64,000 bases of DNA from Pectinophora gossypiella (lineage: Eukaryota; Arthropoda; Insecta; Lepidoptera; Gelechiidae), in NCBI RefSeq assembly GCF_024362695.1, contig NC_065424.1, forward strand, positions 11,263,840 through 11,327,839, in the 5' to 3' direction. Within the stretch, counting starts at the first letter, position 1. Every line of letters begins with the position of its first letter. The notes under the pieces were generated by a model. It had not been told where the DNA came from and made no database searches. It saw nothing but the letters and a program-made list of their open reading frames with translations. Positions 44,901-51,845 of this stretch are shown piece after piece. A program made the position numbers and the translations under genes.

Positions 44901-46858
44901 TAGTACACGACCCAATTACCTAAATTCATAACTGAAACGAGGGATATTTATGTTCCTCAAAAACAATATGGCGCTGTAATGATTTTCCTTTGTTTAACTG
45001 CATCTTTTATCTTCGTTTTTGGGTATATATGATGACCCTTGTTATTACACCCAGGTACAATAAGTACATCTTCCACCCATTATTACATACATACATAAAC
45101 AGCCTATATACGTCCCACTGCTGGGCACAGGCCTCCCCTCAATCGACCGGAGGGGGTATGGAGCATACTCCACCACGCTGCTCCAATGCGGGTTGGTGGA
45201 GGTGTTTTTACGGCTAAAACCCGCGACCAACGGCTTAACGTGCCCTCCGAAGCACGGAATCATCTTACTTATTCGGACAATCAGGTGATTCAAGCCTGAA
45301 AAGTTCTTACCAAACAAAGGACAGTCTCACAAAGTGATTTCGACAATGTCCCCATCGGGAATCGAACCCGGACCTCCAGATCGTGAGCCTAACGCTCTAA
45401 CCACTAGACCACGGAGGCTGTTACCCATTATTATTCTGATCAAAATAAAGTGAAGCCATATAGGTAGCAACATAATTCTATACGCATCCGATTATTTTAT
45501 TACCGACTTCAAAAAAGGAGGAGGTTCTCAATTCAACCGTATATTTTTTTTTTTTTTTTATGTTTGTTCGGGCATATCTTCGTCGTATATGAACCGATTT
45601 TGATAATTCTTTTTTTGTTTGAAAGGAGATATACCCAAGGGGGTCCCATGTCAAGGAAGTCAGGATCTGATGATGGAAGACCAGAGAAATCGAGGGGAAT
45701 TTTCAAAAATCGTAGGAGCGACTAGTGCGTTTGTAAGTCATATTGATCGGATCGATTTTTAGACTTCGGGAAAACTTCCCGACCTTCGAAAACTGGTCAG
45801 CATCAGGGAGATACCCTATGGCCTGGCAAAACTATACAACCTGGAGCAATTTTTCTTTCACGAAACGTATTTAAATCTTGATCAAATTCAATCGCCGGTG
45901 CAAAAAAACAAAATGGCGAAAAAAAAAGATGGCCGCCATACAAAATTTTGTCGATTTTGGAAGAAGCCCGTTTGGGTAAAAATAATGTATGGGGCGCTTA
46001 CTCAAAACGTCATGTAGAGTACGGAAATACTTTCTGGTCACCAAAAACTGCTCCGCATCAGAGAGATACTCTACGGCCTGGCAAAACTATCGCACGTGAA
46101 CCAATATTTCTTTCAGAGCACTTATTTAAATCTTGGTCAAATTCCATAGCGCGTAAAAAAAAAAACAAAATGGCGGAAAAACAAGATGGCCGCCATACAC
46201 AATTTTGTTTTTTCAGAAAATGTCTCGGGATATAAAATATATATCGGGGTTGTGATCGGATCGTCATGTTAAGTATGGAAATACTTCCCGATTTTCGAAA
46301 ACTGCTCCGCATCAGGGTGACACCCTACGGCCTGGCGAAACTATCACACCTGAACCAATTTTTCTTTCACGAAACCTATTTAAATCTTGGTCGAATTTAA
46401 TGGCCGGTGAAAAAAATACAAAATGGCGAAAAAACAAGATGGCCGCCATACAAAATTTTGTTTTTCCAGAAAATGTCTTGGGGGTAAAAATGATGTATAG
46501 GGGTGTGATCGGAACGTCATCTTTGAAAACTGCTCCCAATCAGGGAGACATCCTACGGCTTGGCAAACCTATTGCACCTGGATTTTGTTTGTTTCCACGA
46601 CACCCATTTAAATCTTGGTCAAATTCTGTCGCCGGTGAAAAAAAACAAAATGGCGGAAAAACAAGATGGCCGCCATACGAAGAGGGACAGTTTCGAATAA
46701 ACAGGACACGCGAGCTGCTTTAGCAGCGAGCGAACCACGCGAAATCTACTGTATCTATATGTATGCGTGAGTGTGTATGATAGCAGCTTCCACTGACAAC
46801 CACATGTGTGTATGTACACATACACATGTGTGTGTGTGTGCGTGTGTGTGCGCGCGCG

Positions 46859-46895
<37 letters not shown>

Positions 46896-49800
46896 GTCTG
46901 TGTGTGTGCGTGTGTACGTGCGCGTGTGCTCGTGTGCGTTAGCGCGTGTGTGAGTGTGTGTGTGTAAACATGTTCATCAATAATAATTGTGATCACTACT
47001 AATAATATATTATATTATTATATATGAATATAAATCAGAAAATCTGTCTGTCTGCATCCTTGCTCGGTCTAACCATCACTTAAAATCGTAAAATAAAATA
47101 AAATTTTTAACAAAAAAAAACCGACTTCAAACGCAAAACTAAAAAGCAATAAATAAATTTACTTCGCACAAAGTAATTAGTACGTATTTTCAATTAGTTA
47201 ATTAATTTATAATTCTGAAGTCGGTGCCAAGTAAATGCTACAACAACCCTACTACAATATCAAATTACTATGTACACACAATATTGTTTAATACCTATAT
47301 CAAAGCAATTACAAAACAATGTCAAACAAAAAATTACAAAACAATCAGTATTGAAAAATATATGAATCGGTACTTCGTTGTAGCATTTCCTTGGCACCGG
47401 CTTCAGAATTATAAATTAATTAACTAATTGAAAATACGTACTAATTACTTTGTGCGAAGTAAATTTATTTATTGCTTTTTAGTTTTGCGTTTGAAGTCGG
47501 TTTTTTTTTTGTTAAAAATTTTATTTTTATAATATCTCTTCCATTACATTATATTTTTGAAAAATTATGAACCCCCGAGCTAGAACACTACCATTAAGGC
47601 TCTAGCTAGAACATCACCGATTGAGAAATTGGTCGGTGTACTGCGGAACGGAAGGCGATTGGGGCAACCACCGTTCTACACGCCCTATTCATGGAGTAAC
47701 GGCGATTACTCCACCGACAAGAGCGCAGCTCTTAAATAAAGAGAGAGAGATGTACCCCCGAGCAATGAGAAAATAGGTAATTATCACGTTAAATCTGGAC
47801 AGCGCCATCTATACTTTTTAGGCAACGTAACCTTGAAAGTCCCTCATCAAGTACTTGGTTTGGCTGTAGGAATGGTGTTCGTTAGGTACTAAATACATAT
47901 AGGTGCTAATTCCTGTAAATACCATCTAATTTTATTTTAAGTTATATCTGTCATTTTCTTATCCGCCGAAAAGGAAAGGGACGGGTAATCGACAAGCATA
48001 AAATTTATGGAACACACGTCAATTTTAAGCACAAATCTAAACCAACGGTCTAAAAATTTTACATCCGTCAATAACCCGACACAGTTAAGTAGACAGCACG
48101 TCAAACGGATTGCATACCAGCGACGTACCTTTTGATTCGCCCGGGTTATTCATTCATTTACTCATTCTTCCTAAAATTAAGAACTGTGAATCATCCGTCC
48201 CTTTCCTTTTCGACGGATATGAAAATGACGGATATAACTTAAAATAAAATTAGGCGGTGTCTGCAGGAATCGGGGCCATAACTTTGCTAAAACTAATATC
48301 TTTCGAGTAAAGTGTTTAAAAATAGTTTATCTTTATTTGTATTGCATTCCTGTCGCATGTCGACTGCTGTAAGTATAACTATAGTACACCCCAGACACTT
48401 CATACAAGCAAGCGCGTTTTACACAGACACTACACATGGACATTATCATACACGCGCATCTATGTGTGTGACGTTTGGCGCCATACGATTCAAGTCTAAA
48501 CCTAGCGGAGAGTTGCCGTTCTATACATAGTATTATTCCTTAATCTATGGCTACAGTAAGATATTACAGGTACATCAGTGATTTTGTTATAAATACTGTG
48601 ATTTACCTATCGTAGTTGGCAACGGGAGTAATGTGCAAGAGTATTGTGCATCTACTAAAATAAATATTCATCCATCACTCAAGATTGAGTATTCTCATCT
48701 TGCGCACGTCAATGCGCGCAATTTTAGAAATTCTCAAAGTCGTACTGTTTTCAGCACAGAAAAAAAACAGTCTTTTCCAGACATTTACAGTAGAAAAAAA
48801 ACTGGCCAAGCGCGAGTCGGACTCGCGCACAAAGGGTTCCGTACCATTTACTAATTCTTTCAGTTCCTTATAAGACACGACGTTCGCCTTCTCTTTAATC
48901 TGTTCCATGTGAGCTCTTCTTGGTCTTCCCATTGCGGAACTATAGAATGAACCCTGCCGCCTGTGCACCGGGAACAGGCGTACACGCAGGGAAGCAAGGT
49001 CCTCGTAGTTTAGGACATACTCTAGATGCTCTTAGAATCATCACTAATTAAAGAGACACGCTCTTGTCGGTGTAGCATTCTCCATTGTTGTCTATCAAAG
49101 ACCAATTCAAAAGAAAATAAATAAATTCCTTTACCTCCTTATAAGACACGACGTTCGCCTTCTCTTTAATCTGTTCCATGTAAGCTCTTTTTGGTCTTCC
49201 CCTTCCTCTCTTTCTTGTAGCTTCCCTTCTATGATGTCTTTAATAAATTCGTCGTGTCTTATTAAATGTCCAATCATCTTGCCTCTTCTGTCCTCAATAA
49301 CTCTCAATATTTGCTTCTTTTCTCTTACTATTACTAGCACTTCCTCATAAGTAACCCATTCTGTCCAACTTATTCTTTCCATCTTCCTCCAACACCACAT
49401 TTCAAAAGGAGACATAGGGATTAAAAAGGCCACATCAAAGCAATTCATCTAGAAAAGCAATATTGCTATTCGACATTTGTTTGCTTTTGCAGTTACTTTT
49501 TATATGAAAATTGCAATTTTGGTATTTTAGAGGAATTCCTTCGATGTGGCCTTTTCAACCCTGCTGAAGCTTAAAAAAGAAGTAATTGCGGCCACTTACC
49601 ACTTGTTGCATTTGTTCATCTTCTTCTGCCCTAGTATGCAGACACCGCGCTCAGCAGGCGAAGGGGGTAGCAAGCCCAGGCACACCTCCTCGTAGTCCGG
49701 GCAGCAGTCGTCCACCACCCTGGTCTTGTTGCAGAACTCATCACAGTAGCACAGAGTGTCTGGAAAACAGACACAAAATAAACAGTCATGAGCAATATAA

Positions 49801-50619
49801 TGTACCCACTTTAGGACTCTGTCGCACTAACATATTTGACATTTAGTGAGACTTACAGTTCAATTTGTCAAAAAAGTTAATGTGACATGGTACCAAAGTG
49901 TATACATGTATATTAATGCTCGTGACCGTACTGAAGGGACACTCAAACCGTGGTAGCCCAGTTGGCAGAACGCTTGCATCTCACTTTGAGGTCGCAGGTT
50001 CGTTTCCAGCATAGGCTTAAACCAATGATTGTCGAATTTGTTTTCCAATTCATGTTTGGATCATAAATGATTATCACGTGCTCAGCGGTGAAGGAAACAT
50101 CGTGAGGAAACCCACATTCCCGAGAAATGCATTTTCGGAGATATGTGACCTAACCTATATTGGGCTGGTTTTCCCTTCGCGGGTTGGAAGGTCAGACAAG
50201 TAGTTGCTTCTGTAAACGGATCTGTCAAACCTTCAGGTTAGGTAGGCGGACCCTGTGAAAAACGGGATATTGCTAGGGAGATGATTGAAGGTGTACTCAG
50301 CTCCGCACCGATACGACCTTGACGCTGGATTTGCACATAAACTCACGTCTGTGGGTGGACTTGGATAGAGCAGTGATATGGTGTTCTCGGGAATATTCCT
50401 ATTCCTTTGTTAACAAACGTTGTTTAGGAAGAAAATGAATTATGAGTTTATTATTTCACACTTAAGACCTTACCAAGTATTTTATGTGAGCAGCTGTCCT
50501 GCCTGTTAGTACAGCAGCCTCCACGAGTGCCGCCCAAGCCGCAGTACGGTCCCGGTGGAAGATCAGGCCCGTGGTAAGCCGCCACTTGGCTTAAAACAGC
50601 GAAGAGTAGGACTACTCGC
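16969..50619 (-). CDS. Swim: Swim/TINAGL-type secreted papain-fold pseudoprotease (first few codons not found)
   Basis: Eight exons over 33.6 kb join in phase to about 421 residues ending in TAA; TINAGL1 has about 467. Order: a hydrophobic signal-peptide core (RVVLLFAVLSQVAA), a Cys-rich somatomedin-B-like region (PYCGLGGTRGGCC, then CYCDEFCNK and DDCCPDYEEVC), a TINAG linker, then a C1-peptidase fold. Papain landmarks are DQGWCGSDWAVS, GCDGGHIDVAW, GPVQAVMTVYQDFFHYRDGIY, GLHSVKIIGWGEE and ANSWGQEWGEDGYFRI. His and Asn of the triad are present but the Cys is Asp, so the protein should be catalytically dead, as is usual in this family. Drosophila Swim is a secreted, Wingless-binding glycoprotein; vertebrate TINAG/TINAGL1 are basement-membrane proteins. 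The start codon must lie in an exon upstream of 50622. Introns hold most of the repeats in the window; the one after exon 2 is 14.9 kb. Confidence 0.93.
17590..17892 (-). mobile_element. SINE D downstream of Swim exon 7
   Basis: Minus-strand copy with most of the body and half the head. It is in the last Swim intron, sense. Confidence 0.72.
18371..18478 (+). mobile_element. Family-K LINE 3' end
   Basis: A segment from 'gaaggcgattggggcaacc' to 'gcagctcttaaataaag' plus a GA tail. A near-identical copy is at 47645-47755 (+) and a shorter one at 51105-51155 (+). Confidence 0.65.
18522..18661 (-). CDS. Swim: Swim exon 7: catalytic-His exon
   Basis: The acceptor is gtctgcag|CTGTAA and the donor TACTGG|GTATGA. 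It reads VMTVYQDFFHYRDGIYRHTR and GLHSVKIIGWGEERGDRYW. The His in GLHSVKI aligns with the papain catalytic His. Confidence 0.95.
19122..19265. mobile_element. Foldback MITE Q (about 144 bp)
   Basis: 'agggtggtattaataaacta' at the left and its inverse at the right; arms about 45 bp with 'gactgccctcaagatc' inside. It is inserted in a repeat whose empty form is at 20165-20185 ('aaactagcatttctaaatag'), with TA on both sides. Confidence 0.82.
21127..21507. mobile_element. Foldback MITE, family E, in Swim
   Basis: Full copy in the intron between exons 6 and 7, with the middle in the reverse orientation to the 4529 copy. Confidence 0.84.
21968..22164 (-). CDS. Swim: Swim exon 6
   Basis: The acceptor is tttccag|CCTAGT and the donor CCAGG|GTAAGA. 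It reads LVDLDCYPYKAAVKPCPYRI and ends with REKDIMWEIMESGPVQ, the C1-family I...GPV motif. Confidence 0.95.
22840..23664 (+). pseudogene. Decayed mariner (mori/maT-like, DD37D) transposase
   Basis: A cut-and-paste transposase relic. Upstream, RIRRNPVRK sits in the same frame as the helix-turn-helix MALQMGVSRKTVKKVL (22884 on), and that frame runs to LFTDEKI with the first catalytic Asp. A one-base slip in the A-run near 23077-23083 moves the frame; the rest (to the stop at 23664) has HHPSSVMVWLGVSY, FQQDSAPAHK (second Asp) and WPSFSPDLNPLDYKIW (third Asp). There are 37 residues between the second and third Asp, which gives DD37D, and the end is NKGGHFE. Another shift lies near 22840 and the N-terminal 80 or so residues are unreadable. 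I found no terminal repeats. It lies in a Swim intron, opposite strand, and is inactive. Confidence 0.85.
23862..23975 (+). repeat. (TG)n followed by (TTTC)n at the Swim exon 5 donor
   Basis: About 80 bases of TG with a few TA interruptions (to 23941), then a TTTC/CTTT tract to about 23975. The exon 5 boundary is at 23983. On the gene strand it is a GA-rich tract and then a (CA)n run. Confidence 0.9.
23983..24117 (-). CDS. Swim: Swim exon 5
   Basis: The acceptor is ttattccag|GTTCGC and the donor ATATGG|GTAAAA. It reads FAIQSNGAESMVLSPQSLLS, then CNVRGQRGCDGGHIDVAWNF, matching the papain-fold SPQ.LLSC.....GC.GG segment. The donor is followed within 20 bases by a pyrimidine tract and a long (TG)n array. 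Confidence 0.95.
24192..24443 (+). mobile_element. SINE A without head, next to Swim exon 5
   Basis: Starts at 'ggggaaatatcac' just after where the tRNA head would end, and runs to 'acgatagaagaagatt'. It lies 75 bases upstream of Swim exon 5, antisense to it. Confidence 0.8.
24712..24961 (-). mobile_element. SINE B lacking its tRNA head
   Basis: Tail and core up to 'aaagtgatttcgacaatgt', where the head would begin. It is sense with Swim, in the intron before exon 5. Confidence 0.78.
25242..25532 (-). mobile_element. Full-length SINE C in Swim
   Basis: Runs from the (ATC)n tail to the head 'gaggagctcggtggcgcagcgg' on the minus strand. The family has a tRNA-like head (B-box region 'gattgttgaagttaagcaac'), an A-rich spacer, the shared core and the tail 'gtgccccagcagtggggacg' with (GAT)n. 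Confidence 0.85.
26183..26285 (+). mobile_element. SINE D head only (tRNA-like)
   Basis: 'ggcccagttggtagaacgct' and 'ggttcgaatccggcac' form recognisable A and B boxes. The body stops after 'aacgattgtcc'. It is a SINE head, not a functional tRNA: the 3' acceptor side does not pair. Confidence 0.7.
26315..26539. mobile_element. MITE, family H (225 bp)
   Basis: Termini 'gggtagttttc' / 'gaaaactaccc' are exact inverse copies. Other copies: 1043-1357 (with a 34-bp insert), 18000-18255 (reversed, uninterrupted) and 44531-44920 (with a 117-bp insert). Confidence 0.82.
26616..26914 (-). mobile_element. Full-length SINE C with 14-bp target duplication
   Basis: ACTGTGAGTCTCAC at 26602-26615 and 26915-26928. 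It is inserted in a family-J repeat (26548-26985). The head end carries extra 'cgactc' repeats. Confidence 0.92.
27058..27511. mobile_element. hAT-type MITE (454 bp) with 8-bp target duplication
   Basis: CTTAAGGC at 27050-27057 and 27512-27519; 13-bp perfect terminal repeats TAGGGTTGCCATC. The interior contains 'ccgtccgggtttctccggat' and AT-rich filler, no transposase. A broken start of a relative is at 41207-41240. It is in the Swim intron before exon 5. Confidence 0.92.
28062..28242 (-). CDS. Swim: Swim exon 4: pseudo-active-site Cys exon
   Basis: The acceptor is cctacag|GAACCT and the donor GACAG|GTAACA. It holds DQGWCGSDWAVSIASIASD. The papain-type QGxCGSCWAF would have the nucleophile where codon 28097-28099 gives Asp. 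The flanking Gln (oxyanion hole), Cys and Trp are kept. Confidence 0.95.
28302..28891 (-). mobile_element. 5'-truncated LINE with poly(A) tail and 11-bp target duplication
   Basis: Direct repeats AAACATATCAT at 28291-28301 and 28892-28902 flank it. The minus-strand 3' end is the T-run at 28302-28316. Inside, a minus-strand frame of about 170 codons encodes the C-terminus of a reverse-transcriptase ORF, with ALRLRSGHIPTNKFYHLMGI and the Cys/His tail PLCHVCHMVDDLYHVLLECA. Its 3' UTR shares 'atgccagcctcatag' with a remnant at 6340-6405. It lies in the Swim intron just upstream of exon 4, in the same orientation as the gene. Confidence 0.9.
29079..29242. mobile_element. Two opposed SINE A tails
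   Basis: A minus-strand tail (29079-29200) is joined to a plus-strand tail piece (29203-29242, 'ggcggctcaataac'). Confidence 0.6.
29886..30335. mobile_element. TIR element L (about 450 bp)
   Basis: The ends 'ggttacacagtgcgagc' and 'gctcgcactgtgtaacc' are exact inverse copies. The interior has repeated 'gacagtagctcg'-like words in both orientations. No ORF and no clear target duplication. Confidence 0.75.
30432..30656. mobile_element. hAT-type MITE (225 bp) with 8-bp target duplication and GAAnnTTC repeats
   Basis: GTTGCAGT at 30424-30431 and 30657-30664; termini CAGTGATGTG / CACATCACTG fit hAT ends. Five GAAnnTTC palindromes lie near the two ends at 30448, 30465, 30593, 30610 and 30629; the last is followed by TTGAGAAC. 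It is in the large Swim intron. Confidence 0.92.
30784..31009. mobile_element. MITE, family G
   Basis: Arms of about 80 bp: 'gtgttagtggcattgtaacg' and 'cgttacggtgtcactaacac'. A second full copy follows at 31034-31254. Half or broken copies: 5848-5990, 20999-21105 and 22210-22563 (the last with a LINE 3' end inside). Confidence 0.85.
31034..31254. mobile_element. MITE, family G, second of a pair
   Basis: Same arms and internal order as the 30784 copy, separated by only 24 bases. Confidence 0.83.
31317..31648 (+). mobile_element. Full-length SINE B, 8-bp target duplication
   Basis: TACTTCAA at 31309-31316 and 31649-31656. The head is 'cagcctccatggtctagtgc'; the rest is intact. Confidence 0.82.
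32010..32745. other. Swim intron DNA, no clear feature
   Basis: AT-rich. 'cgataactcgcctatcgata' and 'atcgatattatcgatattga' near 32620-32735 are small palindromic ATCGAT clusters. No exon seen. Confidence 0.45.
34148..34472 (-). mobile_element. Full-length SINE B in Swim
   Basis: Starts 'aaactgcctatatgcgtccc' and ends at 'accacggaggctgtcg'. It is sense with Swim, about 90 bases downstream of exon 3. Confidence 0.85.
34566..34735 (-). CDS. Swim: Swim exon 3: TINAG linker region
   Basis: The acceptor is cttcaacag|CACATG and the donor CTTG|GTAAGT. It reads TCDIVDNRPDWICEYDVCMI, then QGGETWRAANYTKYLDKKLK and GLVYRL. The last part matches the family motif (..W..E..G..YRLGT) that precedes the pseudo-catalytic domain. 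Confidence 0.92.
34882..35210 (-). mobile_element. Longest copy of retroposon S
   Basis: The minus strand keeps an open frame of about 70 codons (DDPITLAIDAANQLAIPNTS, then RYRPAGVVEDFPRSALITID and SSQTTP stop) before the 'ggtgagagccttcagcgctcc' tail. The frame agrees with the 60825 copy, which supports coding origin. It lies in the large Swim intron. Confidence 0.6.
35214..35600. other. Swim intron DNA, no recognised feature
   Basis: About 390 bases with no repeat from the families listed and no ORF. Confidence 0.45.
35958..36274 (+). mobile_element. Full-length SINE A
   Basis: The head starts 'cggcctccgtggtgcagtgg'. Core and tail are intact and end near 'acacgatacaag'. It is in the large Swim intron. 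Another plus copy is at 32750-32882 (core and tail only). Confidence 0.85.
36542..36806 (-). mobile_element. SINE A, head truncated
   Basis: Tail, core and half the head, stopping at 'catcgggactcgaacccg' before an (ATC)n run. Confidence 0.75.
36863..36967 (+). mobile_element. LINE tail insertion with (GATTT)n end
   Basis: GATCCG at 36857-36862 and 36968-36973 brackets 105 bp ending 'gcaataaagtatatttgatttgatttgatttgat'. It splits a SINE D copy (36826-37145). Confidence 0.6.
37395..37900 (+). repeat. Dispersed repeat with 'cccgcgacttcgtccgcg'
   Basis: A segment starting 'gcttttgcccgcgacttcgt', a word common in moth and butterfly genomes. Three similar blocks with 'aatttcaagtatctaac' and 'ccgctaattccc' follow, so it is internally repetitive. 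No ORF. A related start is near 63625. Confidence 0.6.
37900..38340. other. Swim intron DNA, weak LINE-tail remnants
   Basis: 'gatttagattagattattgc' near 37950 resembles a LINE tail; otherwise nothing is recognised. Confidence 0.45.
38459..38775 (-). mobile_element. Full-length SINE A
   Basis: Runs from 'tcttctatcgtgtgggttgt' to 'taaccactggaccg'. A second, plus-strand copy with full head but cut tail follows at 38907-39152, so two copies point at each other. Confidence 0.85.
38907..39152 (+). mobile_element. SINE A with truncated tail
   Basis: The head 'cggcctccgtagtccagtgg' is intact; the tail stops at 'ggggcctttggc', where unrelated GT-rich sequence begins. Confidence 0.8.
39595..39891 (-). 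mobile_element. Full-length SINE C
   Basis: Complete, minus. It splits a repeat with 'cgggttcttaccgcgtta'; 'cgggttc' occurs on both sides, consistent with a short target duplication. Confidence 0.83.
40423..40712 (+). mobile_element. Full-length SINE C
   Basis: Runs from 'gaggagctcggtggcgcagc' to a (GAT)n tail, with a small deletion in the spacer. Confidence 0.83.
40800..40985 (+). repeat. Dispersed repeat with 'gctcagccgctggtggggag'
   Basis: Runs from 'ccccggacacttcacataaa' to 'tattattccctattccatg'. Other copies: 5440-5640, 48375-48545 and 50690-51005 (+); 60665-60824 continuing at 61103-61140 (-, split by retroposon S). Family type unknown. Confidence 0.65.
41880..42260. other. Swim intron DNA, no recognised feature
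   Basis: AT-rich DNA between a LINE K fragment and a SINE B tail. Confidence 0.45.
42872..43072 (+). mobile_element. LINE ORF C-terminal fragment with C2H2-like finger
   Basis: From the ATG at 42872 a frame reads FSCRVCGRVCRSRIGLHSHE then RKC and soon stops, followed by a (GAT)n tail. The CxxC...HxxxxxC knuckle with 'CRSRIGL' is a common ending of LINE ORF2 proteins. Only the end of the element is present. Confidence 0.65.
43143..43261 (+). mobile_element. 119-bp LINE tail insertion with 10-bp target duplication
   Basis: ATACTCAATC at 43133-43142 and 43262-43271 flank the insert. The insert reads WMRAAQDRSSWRSLGEAYAQ, then QWASYG and stop TGA, the C-terminus of a non-LTR retrotransposon ORF, and ends in a short (TGA)n instead of poly(A). 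Its last 45 bases resemble the tails of SINE families B and C. Confidence 0.85.
43499..43796 (+). mobile_element. Full-length SINE C with 12-bp target duplication
   Basis: AATAAAATAAAT at 43487-43498 and 43797-43808. It is complete (298 bp) and the best reference copy of family C. It is nested in foldback element R (43110-44110). Confidence 0.93.
44777..44893 (-). mobile_element. Family-K LINE tail, 117 bp, 11-bp target duplication
   Basis: AAGAACCTAGT occurs at 44766-44776 and 44894-44904. The insert is a 5'-truncated 3' end of LINE K, ending in a GA-rich tail. It interrupts the H-family MITE at 44531-44920. Confidence 0.8.
45086..45422 (-). mobile_element. Full-length SINE B with 11-bp target duplication
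   Basis: ACCCATTATTA at 45075-45085 and 45423-45433. All parts are intact; it is the best-preserved B copy. Confidence 0.92.
45780..46690 (+). repeat. Four diverged tandem units of about 230-260 bp
   Basis: 'aaaatggcg...aagatggccgccatac' recurs near 45910, 46168, 46420 and 46648, each preceded by 'catttaaatcttggtcaaat'-like and 'ctgctccgcatcaggg'-like blocks. Two minus-strand frames read through but only reflect the repeat. Upstream (45490-45650) is the 'accgacttcaaaaaaggagg' repeat. Confidence 0.8.
46803..46960 (+). repeat. Long imperfect (TG)n
   Basis: About 155 bases of TG with scattered CG steps. Apparent open frames on either strand here are repeat artefacts. Confidence 0.9.
47093..47529. 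mobile_element. Foldback element M with about 150-bp arms
   Basis: Arms 47093-47244 and 47376-47529 are near-perfect inverse copies, for example 'cgacttcaaacgcaaaacta' and 'ttgtgcgaagtaaatttatt'. The loop is about 130 bp. No ORF; the arms could form a stable dsRNA. It is in the large Swim intron. Confidence 0.85.
47899..48279. mobile_element. Foldback MITE, family E, in Swim
   Basis: Full copy, very close to the 4529 copy through most of its length, which points to a common recent source. Confidence 0.85.
49035..49448 (-). mobile_element. LINE (family K) ORF end and 3' UTR
   Basis: The minus strand encodes MWCWRKMERISWTEWVTYEE and IGHLIRHDEFIKDIIEGKLQ, the usual end of an RT/endonuclease ORF. 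The 3' UTR runs leftward to the 'aagagacacgctcttgtcgg' segment. Related minus fragments lie at 48840-48940 and 41630-41880. Confidence 0.75.
49408..49563. mobile_element. MITE O (156 bp) beside Swim exon 2
   Basis: Ends 'gggattaaaaaggccacatc' and 'gatgtggccttttcaaccct' are inverse copies. Relatives lie at 57990-58130 and (one end) 42375-42430. It overlaps the start of the LINE K piece and ends 36 bases from the Swim exon 2 donor. Confidence 0.75.
49600..49759 (-). CDS. Swim: Swim exon 2: somatomedin-B-like domain
   Basis: The acceptor is ttttccag|ACACTC and the donor AAGTG|GTAAGT. It carries CYCDEFCNKTRVVDDCCPDY and EEVC, the somatomedin-B spacing found at the N-terminus of TINAG proteins. 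A 156-bp MITE ends 36 bases past the donor. Confidence 0.9.
49948..50286 (+). mobile_element. Full-length SINE D
   Basis: tRNA-like head ('gtggtagcccagttggcaga', B box 'ggttcgtttcc'), then a long body including 'cgggttggaaggtcagacaa' and 'gcggaccctgtgaaaaacgg'. This family lacks the core shared by A-C. It is in Swim intron A, between exons 1 and 2, antisense. Confidence 0.8.
50474..50619 (-). CDS. Swim: Swim exon 1 of those visible: signal peptide and first Cys cluster
   Basis: The acceptor is ctcctcag|GCGAGT and the donor CTTG|GTAAGG. It reads RVVLLFAVLSQVAAYHGPDL and on to a Cys-rich end (PYCGLGGTRGGCCTNRQDSC). The hydrophobic core followed by AA|YH is a typical signal-peptidase site. The exon starts in mid-codon with no ATG in frame, so a short coding exon precedes it. 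Confidence 0.85.
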
Positions 50620-51845
50620 CTGAGGAGAGAAATTGGCTTGGATTAGTCACATTTGGTAACCTAGTGGCACCTCCCGGGTTCTTCTCCAAAAAACCTCGTT
50701 TTACACAGTCACTACACATTGACGTTGTCGTAGGTTCAGTCATGAGCAATATAATGTACTTACTTACCCACTTTATGACTCTGTCGCACTAACATATTTG
50801 ACATTTAGTGAGACTTACAGTTCAATTTGTCAAAAAAGTTAATGTGACATGGTATCAAAGTGTTATACATATTAATGCTCGTGACCGTTCAACTGTGTTA
50901 GTGACGTCTGACGCTAATATGATTAAAGACTAAAGTAAGACCGAGGGGGTGAGGTAAACCTAGCTCAGCCGCTGGTGGGGAGCGAAGAGTTGCCGTTCTA
51001 TACGTAACATAAACAGCCTATATACGTCCCACTGCTGGGGCACGGGCCTTCCCTATGGATGGATAGAGAGTGGGGTAATGGGCTGATGATGATGAGACAA
51101 GAATGGAGAATGCTACACCGACAAGAGCGTTGCTCTTAAATGGATGGTGATGGGACACGTATACCAAGAGTGGCTGCAAATTGTACTCCTTCCGTCCTAT
51201 CTGCTCCGATAAGGTTTATAAGCGTGCATAATGATACCACGTCGTACCTTCACCTGTATTAGCTCGTTATAGCGTTTAGTTTTTACTACAATGACCCATT
51301 TACAACAAATGTCGATAACGTACTGTAAACTTATTTGATTGTAGGTACAATACTACACTATAGTATCGATTTTGTACCAACATTCGTACATAAACTCACG
51401 CCTATTTCCCACCGGAGTAAGCAGAGACTAAAGAATTCCATTTGCTTGGATCCTGACACACTTCTCTTGCTTCCTCCACATTCATCAATCGTGTCATACC
51501 CGCCAGTTCAGAGTATTAACCAATGAGAATTAAGTAAGTAGTATTTAAACCAATGCCTGCACAAAAGGGGTGGGCAGAGCCACAAGTAATCAGAGATATA
51601 CATTGTTCTAAAATAGACATCATCACGGAACAGAAGAAAGAGGTTGGAAGGCCCAAGTGATGCGCGAAACGCGCGCCATACAAGTATAAGCAAATAGTCC
51701 ATACTTCAACTTTGCTCTCCACTTGTCCGTGGTTCCGCGAGTTCCGCGAAAATATACTAAAAGGTTACGTTTTGTAACCTGCAGGGCTTTAAGTCAAATA
51801 TCAACTATCATGCGAAGAGATCCCTCCTTATCATAAGAAAGCTAA

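Noticed and set aside
45948..46723. Several frames of 75-107 codons on both strands
   Set aside because: They reflect the tandem 'aagatggccgcc' repeat, with frames changing between units.
16969..50619. Active cathepsin B-like protease
   Set aside because: The catalytic Cys codon is Asp, and the N-terminal somatomedin-B-like and linker regions are those of TINAGL/Swim rather than a cathepsin propeptide.
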